A stretch of 15,580 nucleotides of DNA, from the NCBI GenBank assembly GCA_038246575.1, contig JBBRVU010000089.1:1-15580 (forward strand), in the 5' to 3' direction. Shown in pieces: positions 13,970 to 15,580 of the stretch. This DNA is from JACCUZ01 sp038246575. GTDB taxonomy: Bacteria; Actinomycetota; Actinomycetes; JACCUZ01. A program made the position numbers and the translations under genes. The notes below the pieces were generated by a model. That model had not been told where the DNA came from. It searched no databases and saw only the letters and a program-made list of their open reading frames with translations. Each line of letters begins with the position of its first letter. Position 1 is the first letter of the stretch.

Positions 13970-15580
13970 TCAGTCGAGCCGGTCGACGGCCGTGACGCGG
14001 ACGACCGCCTCGCCGGCCCCGTCGGACGCCGCCAGGTCGACCTCGGCGCTGATGCCCCAGTCGTGGTCATCGGCCGGGTCGTCGAGGATCTGGCGGACCA
14101 CCCACCGCCCGGGCTCCTCGGTGACGAGGAACAGCGCCGGGCCGCGGGCCCCCGGGCCGGTCTGCACCTGGTCGTGCTCGGCCCAGTAGCCCTCGAGCGC
14201 GGCGGCCCAGGCCGGGCCGTCCCAGCCGTCCTCGCCGTCGAGCTCGCCGAGGTCGGCATAGCGGTGCAGCGCCGCGAGCTCGACCCGGCGGAACATCGCG
14301 TTGCGCACGAGCACGCGGAACGCTCGGGTGTTGGTCGTGACCGCGGGCGGCTTCTCGTCGCGGGGGTCCACGACGCGTTCCGTGTCCGCGGCGTCGGGAG
14401 AGACGAGGCGCTCCCACTCGTCGAGCAGGCTGGAGTCGGTCTGGCGCACCAGCTCGCCCAGCCACTCGGTGAGGTCGCGCAGCTCCTCGGTCCGCGCCGA
14501 CTCCGGCACGGTCTGGCGCAGCGCCTTGTAGGCGTCGGCGAGGTAACGCAGCACGAGCCCCTCGGACCGGGCGAGACCGTAGCTGCCGACGTACTCGGTG
14601 AAGGTCATCGCGCGCTCAGCCATGTCCCTGGCCACCGACTTCGGACGAAGCTCGTGGTCGGCGACCCACGGGTGCCCGCGCGCGTAGGACTGGTAGGCGT
14701 GCTCGAGGATCTCCTTGAGCGGCTCCGGCCAGGTGATCTCCTCGAGGCGCTCCATCCGCTCGTCGTACTCGATGCCCTCCGCCTTCATCGCTGCCACCGC
14801 CTCGCCGCGCGCTGACCGGCGCTGGGCCTGCAGGACCTGGCGCGGGTTCTCCAGGGTGGACTCCAGCACCGACAGGACGTCCATGGCGTACGTCGGTGAG
14901 AGCGGGTCGAGCAGGTCCAGCGCGGCGACCGCGAACGGCGACAGCGGCTGGTTGAGCGCGAAGTCGGGCTGCAGGTCGATGGTGAGCCGGACCCCGCGGC
15001 CGTCCGGCTCGGGGACCGGCAGTCGTTCGACGACCTCGCCCGCAAGCAGCGCACGGTAGATCGCGATCGCCTTCTTGACCAGGCGCAGCTGCGCCGGCCG
15101 CGACTCGTCGTTGTCCTCGAGCAGGTGGCGCAACGCGGCGTAGGGGTCGCCGGGGCGAGCGATGACGTTGAGCAGCATCGAGTGCGAGACGGCGAAGCTG
15201 GAGGTGAGCAGCTCCGGCTCGGCGGCGACGAGGCGCTCGAACGTCGGCTCGCCCCAGGACACGAAGCCGGGCGGGGGCTTGCGCTTGACCAGCTTGCGCA
15301 CCTTCTTCGGGTCGTCGCCGGCCTTGGTGCGCGCCTTCTCGTTCTCCACCGTGTGCTCGGGTGCCTGCACGACGACGGTGCCGGCGCTGTCGAAACCGGC
15401 GCGGCCGGCACGGCCGGCGACCTGGTGGAACTCGCGCGCGGAGAGGTGGCGGGTCGTGGTCCCGTCGAACTTGGCCAGCGAGGTCATCAGCACGGTGCGG
15501 ATCGGCACGTTGATGCCGACGCCGAGCGTGTCCGTGCCGCAGACGACCTTGAGCAGCCCGGCCTGGGTGAGCCGCTCGAC
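13970..15580 (-). CDS. DEAD/DEAH-box (Ski2/Mtr4-like) helicase with DUF3516 region, N-terminus cut by right edge
   Basis: The visible 536 residues are the C-terminal part of a superfamily 2 helicase. Helicase motif V appears as GTDTLGVGINVP and motif VI as QVAGRAGRAGF, so the fragment begins near the end of the second RecA domain. Walker A/B and the DEAD/DEAH box lie beyond the window. Downstream are KLVKRKPPPGFVSWGEPTFE and a long mostly helical region with LNQPLSPFAVAALDLLDPLSPTYAMDVLSVLESTLENP, as in actinobacterial DEAD/DEAH helicases annotated with DUF3516. The extreme C-terminus (from about residue 440 of the visible part) is a small beta-rich domain. These proteins resemble Ski2/Mtr4 RNA helicases, and an RNA-processing role is inferred. 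The stop is TGA at 13970-13972. The true start is outside the window. Confidence 0.9.
   Translation of the reverse strand, partial: VERLTQAGLLKVVCGTDTLGVGINVPIRTVLMTSLAKFDGTTTRHLSAREFHQVAGRAGRAGFDSAGTVVVQAPEHTVENEKARTKAGDDPKKVRKLVKRKPPPGFVSWGEPTFERLVAAEPELLTSSFAVSHSMLLNVIARPGDPYAALRHLLEDNDESRPAQLRLVKKAIAIYRALLAGEVVERLPVPEPDGRGVRLTIDLQPDFALNQPLSPFAVAALDLLDPLSPTYAMDVLSVLESTLENPRQVLQAQRRSARGEAVAAMKAEGIEYDERMERLEEITWPEPLKEILEHAYQSYARGHPWVADHELRPKSVARDMAERAMTFTEYVGSYGLARSEGLVLRYLADAYKALRQTVPESARTEELRDLTEWLGELVRQTDSSLLDEWERLVSPDAADTERVVDPRDEKPPAVTTNTRAFRVLVRNAMFRRVELAALHRYADLGELDGEDGWDGPAWAAALEGYWAEHDQVQTGPGARGPALFLVTEEPGRWVVRQILDDPADDHDWGISAEVDLAASDGAGEAVVRVTAVDRLD

Noticed and set aside
12106..14259. 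Open frame of over 700 codons on the minus strand
   Set aside because: It runs antisense to the peptidase and PPOX genes and overlaps part of the helicase in another frame. The translation is Arg/Ala/Gly/Pro/His-rich with no domain, typical of GC-rich shadow frames.
1..15580. CRISPR arrays, tRNA/rRNA genes, insertion sequences, attachment sites
   Set aside because: I looked for regularly spaced repeats, tRNA-like folds, transposase or integrase motifs and flanking direct repeats, and saw none.

Overview
The window is very GC-rich, densely coded DNA with GTG and ATG starts and GC-biased third codon positions. The gene set is a katG end, an AldO-type alditol oxidase, a DUF5701 protein, a DUF3516-type helicase, a PPOX/F420-type small oxidoreductase, and a BlaI plus M56 peptidase pair. 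Together these point to an actinobacterium. A soil lineage near Nocardioidaceae/Propionibacteriales is my guess and is not proven. No stretch of 300 bases lacks a gene; the longest gaps are 11917-12111 and 4375-4517.

Layout. The left edge holds the last 61 codons of katG (+) and a strong hairpin terminator. A class I SAM methyltransferase (-) and a secreted beta-propeller-like protein (-) follow, then a divergent Baeyer-Villiger-type flavin monooxygenase (+) and a convergent DUF5701 gene (-). The centre (4471-9955) is the most interesting part. It holds a GT-C membrane glycosyltransferase (+), a DedA and PAP2 phosphatase pair (-), and a divergent operon of a BlaI-type repressor, an M56 membrane metallopeptidase and an MFS transporter (+). 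To the right are a DUF2993 (LmeA-like) envelope protein (-), an alditol oxidase (-), a secreted M15/LAS-type peptidase with PGB-LysM-PGB domains (+), a PPOX protein (+) and the C-terminal two thirds of a Ski2/Mtr4-like helicase (-, cut by the right edge).

How the centre may work. The same dyad, TACTAC-N7-GTAGTA, occurs twice. One copy lies between the divergent PAP2-DedA and BlaI-M56-MFS operons. The other sits immediately upstream of the GT-C glycosyltransferase, inside a larger 37-bp palindrome. This is the operator type expected for the BlaI encoded here. The putative targets fit one theme, the polyprenyl-phosphate lipid carrier. The GT-C enzyme would release the carrier outside the cell, PAP2 would dephosphorylate its pyrophosphate form, and DedA would return the monophosphate across the membrane. 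I infer a BlaI/M56-controlled lipid-carrier recycling and envelope-stress regulon. The dyads and protein motifs are seen directly; the regulatory wiring and the carrier assignment are inference.

Both convergent boundaries of this block have unusually long 3' coding overlaps (89 and 116 bp). The peptidase gene at 12112 has no visible ribosome binding site and is preceded by a short ORF ending two bases before its start.
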